A stretch of DNA of 17,265 bases, from the NCBI GenBank assembly GCA_964383715.1, contig CAYLHU010000009.1, positions 1-17,265 on the forward strand, in the 5' to 3' direction. A program made the position numbers and the translations under genes. Source of the stretch: CAYLHU01 sp964383715. Its GTDB lineage: Bacteria > Patescibacteriota > Minisyncoccia > Minisyncoccales > CG1-02-41-26. Positions 9,001-16,035 of the stretch are shown here, one piece after another (position 1 is the first letter of the stretch; each line of letters starts with the position of its first letter). The notes under the pieces were generated by a model. That model made no database searches and had not been told where the DNA came from. It worked only from the letters and a program-made list of their open reading frames with translations.

Positions 9001-9261
9001 AGCTTTTACCTTTAAGGGAGCATCAAAAGTAATATTATTCTCCTTAGCCAACAAACCATCTTTGCATTTTGGTTTAGATAGATAATAGTCAACAAAATTA
9101 AGTTCAAACTGTTCTTTGGTATAATCCTGAATAGGAAAAACCTCTTCGAAAACTTCTCTTAGCCCTTCTTTCCAAAACATTTCCCAACCCTCTTTCTGGT
9201 GAACCAATAAAGAAGGAGAGGGAAAAGAAATTTTTGATTTAGAAAAATTTTTTATCAACAT
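6052..9261 (-). CDS. rpoB: DNA-directed RNA polymerase subunit beta
   Basis: Catalytic beta subunit of RNA polymerase, partner of the downstream RpoC. Family landmarks in order: beta1/beta2 lobes (1-350) with VISQLIRSPGVFF (125-137); the rifampicin-pocket region SQFSQFMDGEN to GPGGL (385-414); VRDVQPSHYGRICPIQTPEG (423-442); the RGNNFEDAIVLSE segment (677-689); KVGDKLSGRHGNKG (830-843), which carries active-centre lysine and histidine residues; and the C-terminal clamp GGQRFGEMEVWALEAHGAAH (981-1000). At 1069 aa it is compact next to E. coli RpoB (1342), consistent with absence of lineage inserts. In the rifampicin cluster the residue equivalent to E. coli S531 is T407, and L533 is T409, while D392, H402 and R405 match the sensitive form. 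The start MLIKNFSKSK has no Shine-Dalgarno. It is separated from rodA by a 258-nt leader with a promoter. Confidence 0.99.
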   Translation of the reverse strand: MLIKNFSKSKISFPSPSLLVHQKEGWEMFWKEGLREVFEEVFPIQDYTKEQFELNFVDYYLSKPKCKDGLLAKENNITFDAPLKVKARLKNLKTKEVKEQEVFLCDFPLMTNKGTFIINGVERVVISQLIRSPGVFFTAKNYHGKKFFGAKIIPSRGAWLEFESDASGFVGVRINRLRKVPATTIIRAFNGFSSEKIKKIFKDVDKGEISYVEKTLSRDTTSNQDEALVEIYRKLRPGELVSPDAAKDLIWNMFFNFQRYDLSKVGRWKTNQRLPISKSLKSKEDKDISKEDRILKSEDIISVFKEIIRLNNKPGARPDEIDYLGNRRVRNVSELLQSRIRVGLTRFKRVVQDKMSTLDAATLTPSQLINPRPIMAIIQQFFATSQFSQFMDGENILAAIEHKRRLTATGPGGLTKERAGFEVRDVQPSHYGRICPIQTPEGQNVGLISHLSCYAKINPFGFLESPYFKVKNGKITKDIYYLTAIEEENYNIAHIGIGLNKDREITTKEVEARRAGEPVTVKKNEVDFIDISPNEPISVATSLIPFLQNDDANRALMGSNMQRQSVPLICPEPPLVGTGMEETVAENCGEELVSQSEGVVCEVDSQHIKIRMKDGKVKTYNLQKFSRGNQYTCFNQVPYVKKGQKIKKGDILISSSGIQEGRLSLGRNVLIAFLSFRGNNFEDAIVLSEKLVKLNAFSSIHIEDFTCDVRETKLGPEVTTCDIPNVSEERLKDLDEEGVIRIGAEIDTGDILVGKISPGGEKGLTAEERLLKAIFGEKAKESKDTSLRMKHGKRGRVIRVKIFSREKGDKLEPGVIKRIRVEVAQLRKIKVGDKLSGRHGNKGIIGRILPEEEMPFLEDGTPIDIILNPLGVISRMNIGQIFETHLGWAAKKLGYLAVSPALFGATENDIKEELKRAELPESGQVRLYDGKTGELFPRDVTVGYMYVMKLIHMVEDKIHMRSIGPYSLITQQPLGGKAQFGGQRFGEMEVWALEAHGAAHTLQEMLTIKSDDVVGRAATYESILKGEEIKKPNIPASFNLSVSELKSLGLNVEAKRVVREEGSKEEDRN

Positions 9262-9496
9262 AAGCCAAGTGAAAAGCTAAGTTAAAATTAGAGAAAAAAA
9301 GAAATGAAAATCCTCTTCTTGTCGGACTTTCGCAAAGTGTAAGTGAGATATAATAAAGACAAGAATTTTTTCGCAATCCAAAAAAAACAACCTCCCATCT
9401 TAGGGGTATAAAAAGAAAAGTTTTATTTTTTTCGCAAAGGTTTCAAAGTTAGATATTTTAAAAAAAGTTCACTTCCACCAAATCCGTATATTGTTC
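9262..9496 (-). other. Gene-free rpoB leader with three TTTGCGAA/ATTGCGAA motifs
   Basis: No reading frame, tRNA or clear terminator is visible here. TTGCGAA occurs three times on the minus strand (plus-strand TTCGCAA at 9330-9336, 9370-9376 and 9431-9437). The first of these lies in a small hairpin ACTTT-CGC-AAAGT (9326-9338). Plus-strand 9326-9352 (ACTTTCGCAAAG, then GTGAGATATA) resembles 16119-16138 of the pilin leaders (GCTTTCGCGG, then GTGAGATATA), so it may be a decayed module of the hairpin family. A possible second promoter on the minus strand is TTGCGA (9376-9371), 17 nt, TTATAT (9353-9348). A long 5' leader before rpoB could host regulation, but none is identified. Confidence 0.5.
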
Positions 9497-9524
9497 ATAT
9501 TACTTATTTTTAAAAAATTGTCAA
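9497..9524 (-). promoter_or_regulatory. Sigma70-type promoter for rpoBC, overlapping the rodA stop
   Basis: On the minus strand, consensus TTGACA (9524-9519), a 16-nt spacer and TAATAT (9502-9497) form a good housekeeping promoter. The TGA inside the -35 box is also the rodA stop codon (9523-9521). The start point would be near 9490, giving an rpoB 5' leader of about 230 nt. This makes rpoBC a separate transcription unit from ligA-valS-rodA, although read-through is possible because no terminator follows rodA. Confidence 0.7.
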
Positions 9525-10597
9525 GCGTTACGAGAAGTGGAAGATATTATTGCTATCCCAAGATAAAAAGATATTAGTTGAGAACCACCATAGCTCACAA
9601 AGGGCAGAGGAATACCAATAATAGGTAAAAGACCTAAACACATTCCAATGTTGATAAGACTTTGAGAAAGAATTAAAAAGGCAAACCCAGCCGCAAATAA
9701 TTTATCAAAGTTATTGTCAGACCGAAAAGAAATTTTAATCACCTGCCAAAGAAGAAAACCAATGAGAGACAATAAAATAAAAATCCCTAAAAAACCGGTT
9801 TCTTCGGCCAAAGCGGAAAAAATAAAATCGGTTTTGCTTTCGGGCAAAAAGTTATATTGGGTCTGAGAACCCTTGTCAATGCCTTTCCCCCAAAAACCGC
9901 CCGATCCTATGGCAATTTTTGATTGGTCGCTATTCCAAGAAATCCCTTCTGGGTCAATGCCTGGTTTTAAAAAAGTGATAATTCTTTCTTTTTGATAGTC
10001 CTTTAGCCATAAAAACCACGATGCTCCGGCAATTATTAAAAAAATTAAAAAAAGAACCAAGAGATGACGAAATCTAATACCGGAAAAAATTACCATTCCC
10101 AGCCAAACAAAAACCAAAATAATGGAAGAACCGAGGTCAGGTTGAAGTAAGATTAAAAAAACAGGGATTAAGAGATAAACCATTGAAAATAGAATCGGTT
10201 TAAATCTTTCTGTTTCGATATGACGAACTGAAAAATATTTACTCAAAACCACGATTAGAATAATAGCCGAAAGGGGAACGGGGTCTAAAGAAAAACTTCC
10301 TAAATTATACCAGCCCCTAACTCCTCTAATCTTATCAGCGAAAAATAATAGTCCCAAAAGAGAAAGAATACTAAAAAAATATAAAATTAAAATAAGATAA
10401 GAATTCTTTTTTAAAAATGTTATATCAAAAAAGTTGAATAAAATTAGAAAAAGTATCGAAAGAAAGAAAAACAAAACTTGTTTTTTGAAACTAAAAAAAC
10501 TACTCGAGCTATAAATCGATAAGAGTCCCAAAAGGGTTAGGGCAATAGCTGGTAAAATCAGCGACCAATTATTTTTTCTAATGATACTTCTGGCCAT
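9521..10597 (-). CDS. rodA: SEDS-family peptidoglycan glycosyltransferase RodA (FtsW/RodA/SpoVE)
   Basis: Polytopic membrane enzyme that polymerises glycan strands from lipid II for lateral wall growth, normally with a class B PBP. The 358-aa protein has about ten hydrophobic segments. Family landmarks: RGVRGWYNLG (91-100), QPDLGSS (152-158), the cytidine-like-to-TM loop PESKTDFIFSALAEE (252-266) with the catalytic aspartate at D257, and LPIIGIPLPFVSYGGSQL (324-341). One oddity is that the usual QPSE(L/F)AK motif after the first RGxxxW block reads DPVPLSA (105-111), so the conserved Glu and Lys are absent. The length and RodA-like motifs favour RodA over FtsW, but the two are close. It overlaps the end of valS by 40 nt, and a weak GAGA precedes the ATG. 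No later ATG would preserve the first membrane segment. Confidence 0.92.
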   Translation of the reverse strand: MARSIIRKNNWSLILPAIALTLLGLLSIYSSSSFFSFKKQVLFFFLSILFLILFNFFDITFLKKNSYLILILYFFSILSLLGLLFFADKIRGVRGWYNLGSFSLDPVPLSAIILIVVLSKYFSVRHIETERFKPILFSMVYLLIPVFLILLQPDLGSSIILVFVWLGMVIFSGIRFRHLLVLFLIFLIIAGASWFLWLKDYQKERIITFLKPGIDPEGISWNSDQSKIAIGSGGFWGKGIDKGSQTQYNFLPESKTDFIFSALAEETGFLGIFILLSLIGFLLWQVIKISFRSDNNFDKLFAAGFAFLILSQSLINIGMCLGLLPIIGIPLPFVSYGGSQLISFYLGIAIISSTSRNA

Positions 10598-12804
10598 TTC
10601 TCAATAATCAAGGCTTTTTCTTTGTTTTTTAGAGGAAAAATTTGATAGATTTCCTCGGTGATGAAGGGCATAAAAGGATGAAGAATTTTCAGACAATTTA
10701 AGAAAACATAAAACAAAATTTTTTTAGTATTCTCTTTCAATTTTGGGTTTTTGATTTGATTTTTTGACTTTTCAATATAAATATCGCAAAAATCGTGCCA
10801 AAAAAATCGATACATTGTTTGAATGGCTTGCCCAAAATGAAACTTCTCCAAATCTCCCGTAACTGATTTTATTGTTTCGTTGAGAGCTTTTAATATTTTC
10901 TTATCTGTTGAAGTCAGATTTTTATTAGCGTAAATCAGCTTTTTATCAGTGTTAATCTGCGAAGGATTGTTCGCAAGAACAAACCTTGCAGCATTCCAAA
11001 TTTTATTACAAAACTTCTGCCCGGCAATAATGTCATCTTTATTAAAATGGATATCTTGACGGTCAGTAATTTGCCAAGCTATGCCAAATCTAACCGAATC
11101 CGCTCCATAATCTTCAATTAGACCAATAGGATCAATCCCTGTCCCCAATGATTTTGACATCCTTTTCCCATCTTTAGTCAAAACAGTAGCATGAATAACC
11201 ACATCCCGAAAAGGATTCTTACCAATAAACTCCTGTGATGAAAAAATCATTCTGGAAACCCACAAATTAATAATATCTCTAGCTGTACTTAGGGTGTTAG
11301 TTGGGTAAAAATTTTTCAAGTCCTTAGTTTTTTTCGGCCAGCCTAAGACAGCAAACGGCCAAAGAGCCGAAGAAAACCAAGTATCAAAAACATCTGTAGA
11401 TTGAAGCATCTCACAATTTTTACAGAAAGGACACTTAGAAGGTTTCTTATCTGAAACTACAAATAACTCTTCTCTTCTTGATTTAAGTATTTCTTCCCCA
11501 TTTGAAAATTGAGAATTGGTAATTGGAAATTCTTCCTGTTTTTTTTGACAGAAAAAAATTGGAAGTTGATGCCCCCACCAAATCTGACGGGAAAGACACC
11601 AGTCCTGAACATTTTTAAGCCAATTAAAATAAACCTTTTCCCACCTTTTAGGGTAGAACTTCACTTCGCCTTTTTCGACAGAGTTAAGAGCAACTTTACT
11701 TAATTCATCCATTTTCAAAAACCATTGTTTAGAAGGGATTAATTCAATATGTCTGCCACAACGATAACAAACGGGAACATCATGAGAATAATCGATTATT
11801 TTTTCAATGAGATTCAACTTATCAAGTTCTTTAATAACCTTTTCTCGCGCTTCTTCAACCTTTAGCCCTTGATAAGAAAAAGGCGTCTTTTCGTTCATTC
11901 TTCCCCTTTCGTCTATCACCTGAATCATTCCTATTTTATTTCTCTTGGCTATTTGTTCATCAACTAAACTATGGGCTGGAGTGATTTTTACGGCTCCGCT
12001 TCCAAAATTCAAATCAATAATCCTATCTGTAATAATCGGAATTTCCCGATTAACAATCGGCAAAACCGCTAATTCACCGATTACTCCTTTATATCTTTTA
12101 TCTTTCGGATTAACCGCTACCGCCATATCTCCAAGCATAGTTTCCGGCCTAGTGGTCGCTACTGTAACATACTCATTTTTTCCCCCTTTAAGAGGATAAC
12201 GAATAAACCATATTTTCCCCTTTTTTTCTTTATGTTCTAACTCCAAATCAGACAAACTCGTTTGGCATCTTGGGCACCAATTAATTACTCTTTTATCGTG
12301 AAAAACCCATCCTTTTTTATAGTAATGCAAAAAAGCCTGTTGAACGGCTTTGGTATATTGATCGTCCATTGTAAATCTTGTCCTTGACCAATCACAGGAG
12401 GCACCCAATCTTTTAAGTTGCTCTAAAATAGAATCGCCATATTCTCTTTTCCATTTCCAAACTTCTTCGATAAATTTTTTTCTTCCTAAGTCAAAACGAC
12501 TTTTACCTTTTTTTCTAAGGTCTTTCTCAACCACATTTTGGGTAGCAATCCCAGCATGATCAGTTCCGGGAATCCAAACCGTCTTGAACCCCTGCATCCT
12601 TTTCCACCTAATAAGGGTATCTTGAATAACCACATTAAGGGAATGTCCCATATGAAGAACTCCAGTTATGTTTGGAGGGGGAATAACCATTGAATAGACC
12701 TTTTTGTGCCTTTTCCCCAATTTATCGGGATTAAAAAAACCTTCCTTCTCCCAAAAGTTATAAATTTTTTTCTCAATTTTCCCCGGCTGGTAATTTTTAT
12801 CCAT
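10558..12804 (-). CDS. valS: Valyl-tRNA synthetase
   Basis: Class I synthetase that charges tRNA-Val with valine and edits threonine. Signatures: HMGH (51-54, the HIGH motif), WIPGTDHAGIATQ (77-89, ValRS-specific), the CP1 editing domain (about 200-345) with ATTRPETMLGD (216-226) and SGAVKITPAH (269-278), DWCLSRQIWWGHQ (401-413), DVFDTWFSSALWP (471-483) and RMSKS (548-552). Zinc-type cysteine pairs are CPRC (177-180), CYRC (346-349) and CPFC (458-461). The anticodon-binding domain runs to 748. The C-terminal coiled-coil arm of larger ValRS (about 880-950 aa) is absent. Residues about 424-446 are a low-complexity insert encoded in part by a heptanucleotide array (11501-11528). The ATG overlaps the ligA stop (ATGGATAA), implying translational coupling. 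Confidence 0.98.
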   Translation of the reverse strand: MDKNYQPGKIEKKIYNFWEKEGFFNPDKLGKRHKKVYSMVIPPPNITGVLHMGHSLNVVIQDTLIRWKRMQGFKTVWIPGTDHAGIATQNVVEKDLRKKGKSRFDLGRKKFIEEVWKWKREYGDSILEQLKRLGASCDWSRTRFTMDDQYTKAVQQAFLHYYKKGWVFHDKRVINWCPRCQTSLSDLELEHKEKKGKIWFIRYPLKGGKNEYVTVATTRPETMLGDMAVAVNPKDKRYKGVIGELAVLPIVNREIPIITDRIIDLNFGSGAVKITPAHSLVDEQIAKRNKIGMIQVIDERGRMNEKTPFSYQGLKVEEAREKVIKELDKLNLIEKIIDYSHDVPVCYRCGRHIELIPSKQWFLKMDELSKVALNSVEKGEVKFYPKRWEKVYFNWLKNVQDWCLSRQIWWGHQLPIFFCQKKQEEFPITNSQFSNGEEILKSRREELFVVSDKKPSKCPFCKNCEMLQSTDVFDTWFSSALWPFAVLGWPKKTKDLKNFYPTNTLSTARDIINLWVSRMIFSSQEFIGKNPFRDVVIHATVLTKDGKRMSKSLGTGIDPIGLIEDYGADSVRFGIAWQITDRQDIHFNKDDIIAGQKFCNKIWNAARFVLANNPSQINTDKKLIYANKNLTSTDKKILKALNETIKSVTGDLEKFHFGQAIQTMYRFFWHDFCDIYIEKSKNQIKNPKLKENTKKILFYVFLNCLKILHPFMPFITEEIYQIFPLKNKEKALIIEKWPEVSLEKIIGR
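11501..11528. repeat. Heptanucleotide array inside valS coding sequence
   Basis: Plus-strand units TTTGAAA (11501-11507), ATTGAGA (11508-11514), ATTGGTA (11515-11521) and ATTGGAA (11522-11528) keep a 7-bp period like the intergenic arrays. On the coding strand they read as NNNCAAT/NNNCAAA and encode FPITNSQFSN (about residues 426-435 of ValRS), between the WWGHQ block and the CPFC zinc pair. The frame stays open. This looks like an insertion of intergenic repeat sequence into a protein loop. Confidence 0.75.
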
Positions 12805-14893
12805 AGATGTTTAAGAATTCTTTTTCTTTAAGAATTTTAATACCTAATTTTCGAGCCCTTTCAAGTTTAAGGCCCGGCTCGTCTCCCGCAATTAAAAAGT
12901 CCGTTTTTGCAGTCACTGAATCGGAGACATTCCCTCCCATTTCTCTTATCTTTTTCTTGGCCATTTCTCGACTTAGAGATTTTAATTTTCCAGTCAGAAC
13001 AAACATCTTTCCTTTTAATTTTTGACTTTTAATTCCCTCTTTCTGATTTACCCCTACCCCTGCTTCTTCCATTTTTTTTAAAATCCGAATATTTTTTTCT
13101 CGGCGAAACCAACCATAAATGTTTTTACCAACTGTCGGACCTATGTCTTTGATTGATTCCAGGTCATCTAAGGACAATTTTTGAAATATTTTAATTATCT
13201 CATTAATCTTTATTTTTTCACCTTTCATTTTTAATTTCTGGGCCAAAAGCGCGGATGTTTCTTCGCCAACTCCGCCTATCCCCAAAGCACAGATAAATTT
13301 TTCAAGGTCAATTTTCTTTTTTAACTCTATAGAACTGATTAAATTAGTGGCCGATTTCTTTTCAAACCTTTCCATTGGCATTAAATCGCTTTCTTTTAGC
13401 TTAAAAATGTCAGCTGGGTCATTTATTAGTTTTTCTTCAACTAACTGGTCTATAATTTTTGGACCCAATCCTTCTATATTAAAGGCCTTCCGAGAAACAA
13501 AATAATCAAGATATTTTTTCTGGCGAGCCGAACATTTTAAATTAGGACAGCGAAAAGCGACCTCTCCTTTTTTTCTAATCAATACCGTTTTACAGATTGG
13601 ACATTCATGGGGCATTTTAAACTCTTTTTCCTCCCCGGTTCTTAGTTCTTTAAAGACCTTGATGATATCGGGGATAACATCGCCGGCCCTTCCGACAATA
13701 ACCGTGTCGCCAATTTTAACCCCCAATCTTTTAATTTCATCATCATTATGAAGAGTGGCTCTACTTATAATCACACCTCCGACATTAACCGGTTTCAAAT
13801 AAGCCACTGGAGTTAAGACCCCCGTTCTCCCCACTTGAACTCTTATATCTTTTACAATTGTTTCCGATTGCTTCAATGGGAATTTGTAAGCAATTGCCCC
13901 CCGTGGGGCTTTCCCGGTGACTCCTAATTTTTCGAATATCTCATTGGAGTTTATTATAATGACAACTCCATCAATTTCATAGGGCAACTTTCCTCTATTC
14001 TCCCGCCAATATTTATAATAATCAAAAACTTTTTCAATATCTGGGCAATACCTACTATACTGATTATTTGTCTTAAATCCTAATGCCTCCAAAATTATGT
14101 GGCTTTCCGAATGTTTCTCTTGGCCAAAATCAGTTCTTAAATCGTAGATATTAGAGTTAAGTCCCCGAGAAGCGATAACCTTAGGGTTAAGCTGACGAAT
14201 AGAGCCCGCTGCTGTATTTCTAGGGTTAGAGTAGGGAGGCAAACCATTTTTTTCCCTTTGCCGGTTAATTTTTTCAAACATCTTCTTGTCGATAATAACT
14301 TCTCCCCGGACAACAACTTTCTCTAATTTCTTTTTCTTTAAGCCAAACGCTAACTTTTCAAATTTTTTTCTATTTAGCTCCTTGATGGCATCCTCAATAT
14401 CTCTTAGTTTTAAGGGGATGGCTTCAATCGTCTTTAGGTTATCCGTTACATCCTCGCCAATTATACCATCTCCCCTTGTTAGTCCCGTTTTAAAAACTCC
14501 CGACTCGTATATTAATTCTATCGCCAATCCATCAAGTTTTGGTTCACAAAAGAAATCCACATTATTCTTATCCGATTGATTTAAAAGTTTCAAGTTTCTT
14601 TTAAACCAGTCCCTGATATCATCTTCTGAAAAAGCATCATTGAAAGAAATCATCGGTTGAAAATGGGGAACTTTTTTAAATTTTTCCAAGGGCTTTCCGC
14701 CAATTCTTTGAGTTGGAGAATCAGGACTAATAAGAGACGGATATTTTTTTTCCAAATCAAAAAGTTCTTTTTTAAAAGAATCCAAGGCCTCCGAAGAAAT
14801 TTCTTCTTTATCAAGAACATGATACAAATATCGATGATGATTGATAATATTGCGAAGTTTTTCTACTCGCTCCCGCGCTTGTTGAATAGACAT
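12797..14893 (-). CDS. ligA: NAD-dependent DNA ligase LigA
   Basis: Seals nicks in DNA during replication and repair, using NAD as adenylate donor. The 698-aa length is close to the family norm (about 670). Domains seen in order: Ia NAD-binding helices (1-75, including HHRYLYHVLD and SPTQRIGG); the adenylation domain with CEPKLDG (116-122), nucleophile K119, then LTRGDGIIGEDVT (138-150), NPRNTAAGS (223-231) and YEIDGVV (305-311); the OB fold (about 340-420, including ATLHNDDEI); a zinc finger with C431, C434, C449 and C454; a helix-hairpin-helix region (about 470-600); and a C-terminal BRCT domain (about 625-698). All key residues are present. It is the first gene of the ligA-valS-rodA group. 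An A/T-rich leader with TATAAT lies upstream and no Shine-Dalgarno is seen. Confidence 0.99.
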   Translation of the reverse strand: MSIQQARERVEKLRNIINHHRYLYHVLDKEEISSEALDSFKKELFDLEKKYPSLISPDSPTQRIGGKPLEKFKKVPHFQPMISFNDAFSEDDIRDWFKRNLKLLNQSDKNNVDFFCEPKLDGLAIELIYESGVFKTGLTRGDGIIGEDVTDNLKTIEAIPLKLRDIEDAIKELNRKKFEKLAFGLKKKKLEKVVVRGEVIIDKKMFEKINRQREKNGLPPYSNPRNTAAGSIRQLNPKVIASRGLNSNIYDLRTDFGQEKHSESHIILEALGFKTNNQYSRYCPDIEKVFDYYKYWRENRGKLPYEIDGVVIIINSNEIFEKLGVTGKAPRGAIAYKFPLKQSETIVKDIRVQVGRTGVLTPVAYLKPVNVGGVIISRATLHNDDEIKRLGVKIGDTVIVGRAGDVIPDIIKVFKELRTGEEKEFKMPHECPICKTVLIRKKGEVAFRCPNLKCSARQKKYLDYFVSRKAFNIEGLGPKIIDQLVEEKLINDPADIFKLKESDLMPMERFEKKSATNLISSIELKKKIDLEKFICALGIGGVGEETSALLAQKLKMKGEKIKINEIIKIFQKLSLDDLESIKDIGPTVGKNIYGWFRREKNIRILKKMEEAGVGVNQKEGIKSQKLKGKMFVLTGKLKSLSREMAKKKIREMGGNVSDSVTAKTDFLIAGDEPGLKLERARKLGIKILKEKEFLNIYG

Positions 14894-14930
14894 AATCTGA
14901 AAATTTTAAATTGTTATAGTTGTTATAGCT

Positions 14931-14936
14931 ATTATA
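14931..14936 (-). promoter_or_regulatory. Likely -10 element of the ligA-valS-rodA operon
   Basis: A consensus TATAAT reads on the minus strand at 14936-14931, about 38 nt above the ligA ATG. No clear -35 is present at the right spacing, since that region lies in the heptamer array 14949-14994. The downstream leader contains the near repeat CTATAACAA. The start point would be near 14924. This is a pattern match only. Confidence 0.45.
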
Positions 14937-14948
14937 ATGTCTAATTAA

Positions 14949-14994
14949 ATCCCAAATCCCAATCAAATCCTAAATCCTAATTTCTAAACCCTAA
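14949..14994. repeat. Heptanucleotide array upstream of ligA
   Basis: Plus-strand units ATCCCAA, ATCCCAA, a 4-nt TCAA interruption, then ATCCTAA, ATCCTAA, TTTCTAA and ACCCTAA make 46 bp with a 7-bp period. The array at 16284-16329 has the same total length and the same single TCAA interruption. The CCCTAAA-like end resembles telomere repeat only by chance. Confidence 0.8.
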
Positions 14995-15041
14995 ACAAAT
15001 CATAATGACCAAATATTAAAATTCAAAACCCAAGTTTTCGC

Positions 15042-15103
15042 GACGAGAGATTACTCTCGTCTTGACTCGCTTTTACTTCGTAAAAACTCATTAGTAATTA
15101 GTA
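15042..15103. repeat. Short hairpin-family copy with a two-unit heptamer tail, between pilX-like gene and ligA
   Basis: Plus strand: stem GACGAGAG/CTCTCGTC (15042-15049/15054-15061, loop ATTA), linker TTGACTC (15062-15068), then stem TTTTAC/GTAAAA (15071-15076/15080-15085, loop TTC). Two ATTAGTA heptamers (15090-15096, 15097-15103) follow. The first stem differs from the GATGAGAG type by a compensated T-A to C-G pair. The rest of the 216-nt gap between the pilX-like gene and ligA holds the heptamer array and the ligA promoter; no gene is seen. Confidence 0.8.
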
Positions 15104-15110
15104 ATTTTAT

Positions 15111-15500
15111 TTAGTATCTTGCCTCAATCGCTCTTTTTGTATTCTTAAAAACCCCGACTGATTTTATAACCGTGTTTTCTCCGACCGTTACGGAAACATT
15201 ATAACTTGCCCCCCCTAAATTAGAGGAGACATCTCCACCCCCCCCTTCCTTTAAAATATTATAAAGAGAATGCTCTATCCCGCTGTCGGAAGCAAAAAAG
15301 GCAACCACCGAATCGCCCACGCTTTGAGTGATTTTTAATTGATTAACCGAAAGATTGACCAAAGACAAAAGAACCGTCATCAAAACGGATAAAATCAAGA
15401 CCACAAAATAAAGAGAGATTCCTTCGTTTTTAAATTTTCGAAAATTGAAAATGGAAGGTCTTGAAAAACTTTTTTGTGTGTTATCTTTTTTAATTTTCAT
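15111..15500 (-). CDS. PilX-like type IV pilus minor-pilin protein
   Basis: A 129-aa protein with a basic N-terminal stretch (1-26), then a single hydrophobic helix after G27 (about 28-52, ISLYFVVLILSVLMTVLLSL) and the segment VVAFFASDSGIEHSLY (84-99), which matches the A-F-x-A-x-x-G-x-E pattern of the PilX N-terminal family. The C-terminal part is small, Ser/Val/Gly rich and probably beta-stranded. Position +5 after the glycine is F32, not the Glu of canonical prepilins, so peptidase cleavage is uncertain. It starts 10 nt after the stop of the PilW-like gene and follows PilV- and PilW-like genes, the order known from PilV-PilW-PilX minor pilins. A GGAAAAAT just before the ATG is a weak ribosome-site candidate. 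The role (pilus tip or assembly priming) is inferred from family and context. Confidence 0.72.
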   Translation of the reverse strand: MKIKKDNTQKSFSRPSIFNFRKFKNEGISLYFVVLILSVLMTVLLSLVNLSVNQLKITQSVGDSVVAFFASDSGIEHSLYNILKEGGGGDVSSNLGGASYNVSVTVGENTVIKSVGVFKNTKRAIEARY

Positions 15501-15510
15501 ATTTTTCCAT

Positions 15511-16035
15511 TTAACGAAAAATATCCAAGTCCCTTTGGGAAACGGTACTTTCTAACTTTATTTCTTGAGGGGATTCTCCTGTCGTTTTTAGGTCTAAAAC
15601 GAAAGTAATTCTCGGTTGAATAGTGTCCGTTTGACTTTGCCCCAAGACCTCAAAAATTAAGCCCTCAACTTTAATTACCGAAGATGTCAAATTATGGCTA
15701 ACACCTTCTTTTGATACTTTTAAAATTTCATCTTCCAAGAAAAACTCCCGACAATTCCCCTGATAATCCAAAAACTTTATCCCATCCCCATCATGGGTAA
15801 TTTCAAAATTATCTTTTTTCTTAATACAAATGCCTCCGAGGTCTTTTCGGGCCATTCTTAAAGCCCGGCTCATATATTCGCTCAAATAAGAGGTTTCGTT
15901 CAAAAGAGAAATTGATGATAAATTCTTCTTCTGATTTCTAAAAGCCGAACCAAAAAGGCCGAAAAAAGCGGTGATAACAATGGCAAAAACGGTTATCGTC
16001 ACCAATATCTCAACAAGGGTAAATCCTTTGCGCAT
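15511..16035 (-). CDS. PilW/PulJ-like minor (pseudo)pilin with prepilin signal
   Basis: A 174-aa prepilin-type protein. The N-terminus MRKGFTLVEI is a textbook type IV prepilin signal: short basic leader, cleavage expected after G4, Glu at +5 (E9), then a hydrophobic helix to about residue 30. The globular part contains NETSYLSEYMSRALRMARKDLGG (about 46-68), typical of PulJ/PilW-type minor pilins, and two cysteines (C70, C95) that could form a disulfide. Charged beta-rich sequence fills the C-terminus (about 125-174). It would be processed by PilD-type peptidase and embedded in the inner membrane before pilus assembly. The first base pairs upstream of the ATG belong to the 226-bp repeat shared with the PilV-like gene, so both genes have an identical leader. 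Confidence 0.8.
   Translation of the reverse strand: MRKGFTLVEILVTITVFAIVITAFFGLFGSAFRNQKKNLSSISLLNETSYLSEYMSRALRMARKDLGGICIKKKDNFEITHDGDGIKFLDYQGNCREFFLEDEILKVSKEGVSHNLTSSVIKVEGLIFEVLGQSQTDTIQPRITFVLDLKTTGESPQEIKLESTVSQRDLDIFR

Noticed and set aside
14286..14944. Plus-strand open frames over ligA
   Set aside because: Antisense to the LigA adenylation domain and composed of Ser/Phe-rich shadow sequence.
14949..14994. CCCTAAA-like telomere repeat
   Set aside because: Only one unit resembles it; the array is degenerate heptamer sequence in a bacterial housekeeping region.
15042..15085. Hairpin pair downstream of the PilX-like gene as an intrinsic terminator
   Set aside because: No T-run follows either stem on the minus strand, and identical module types occur upstream of genes in both orientations.
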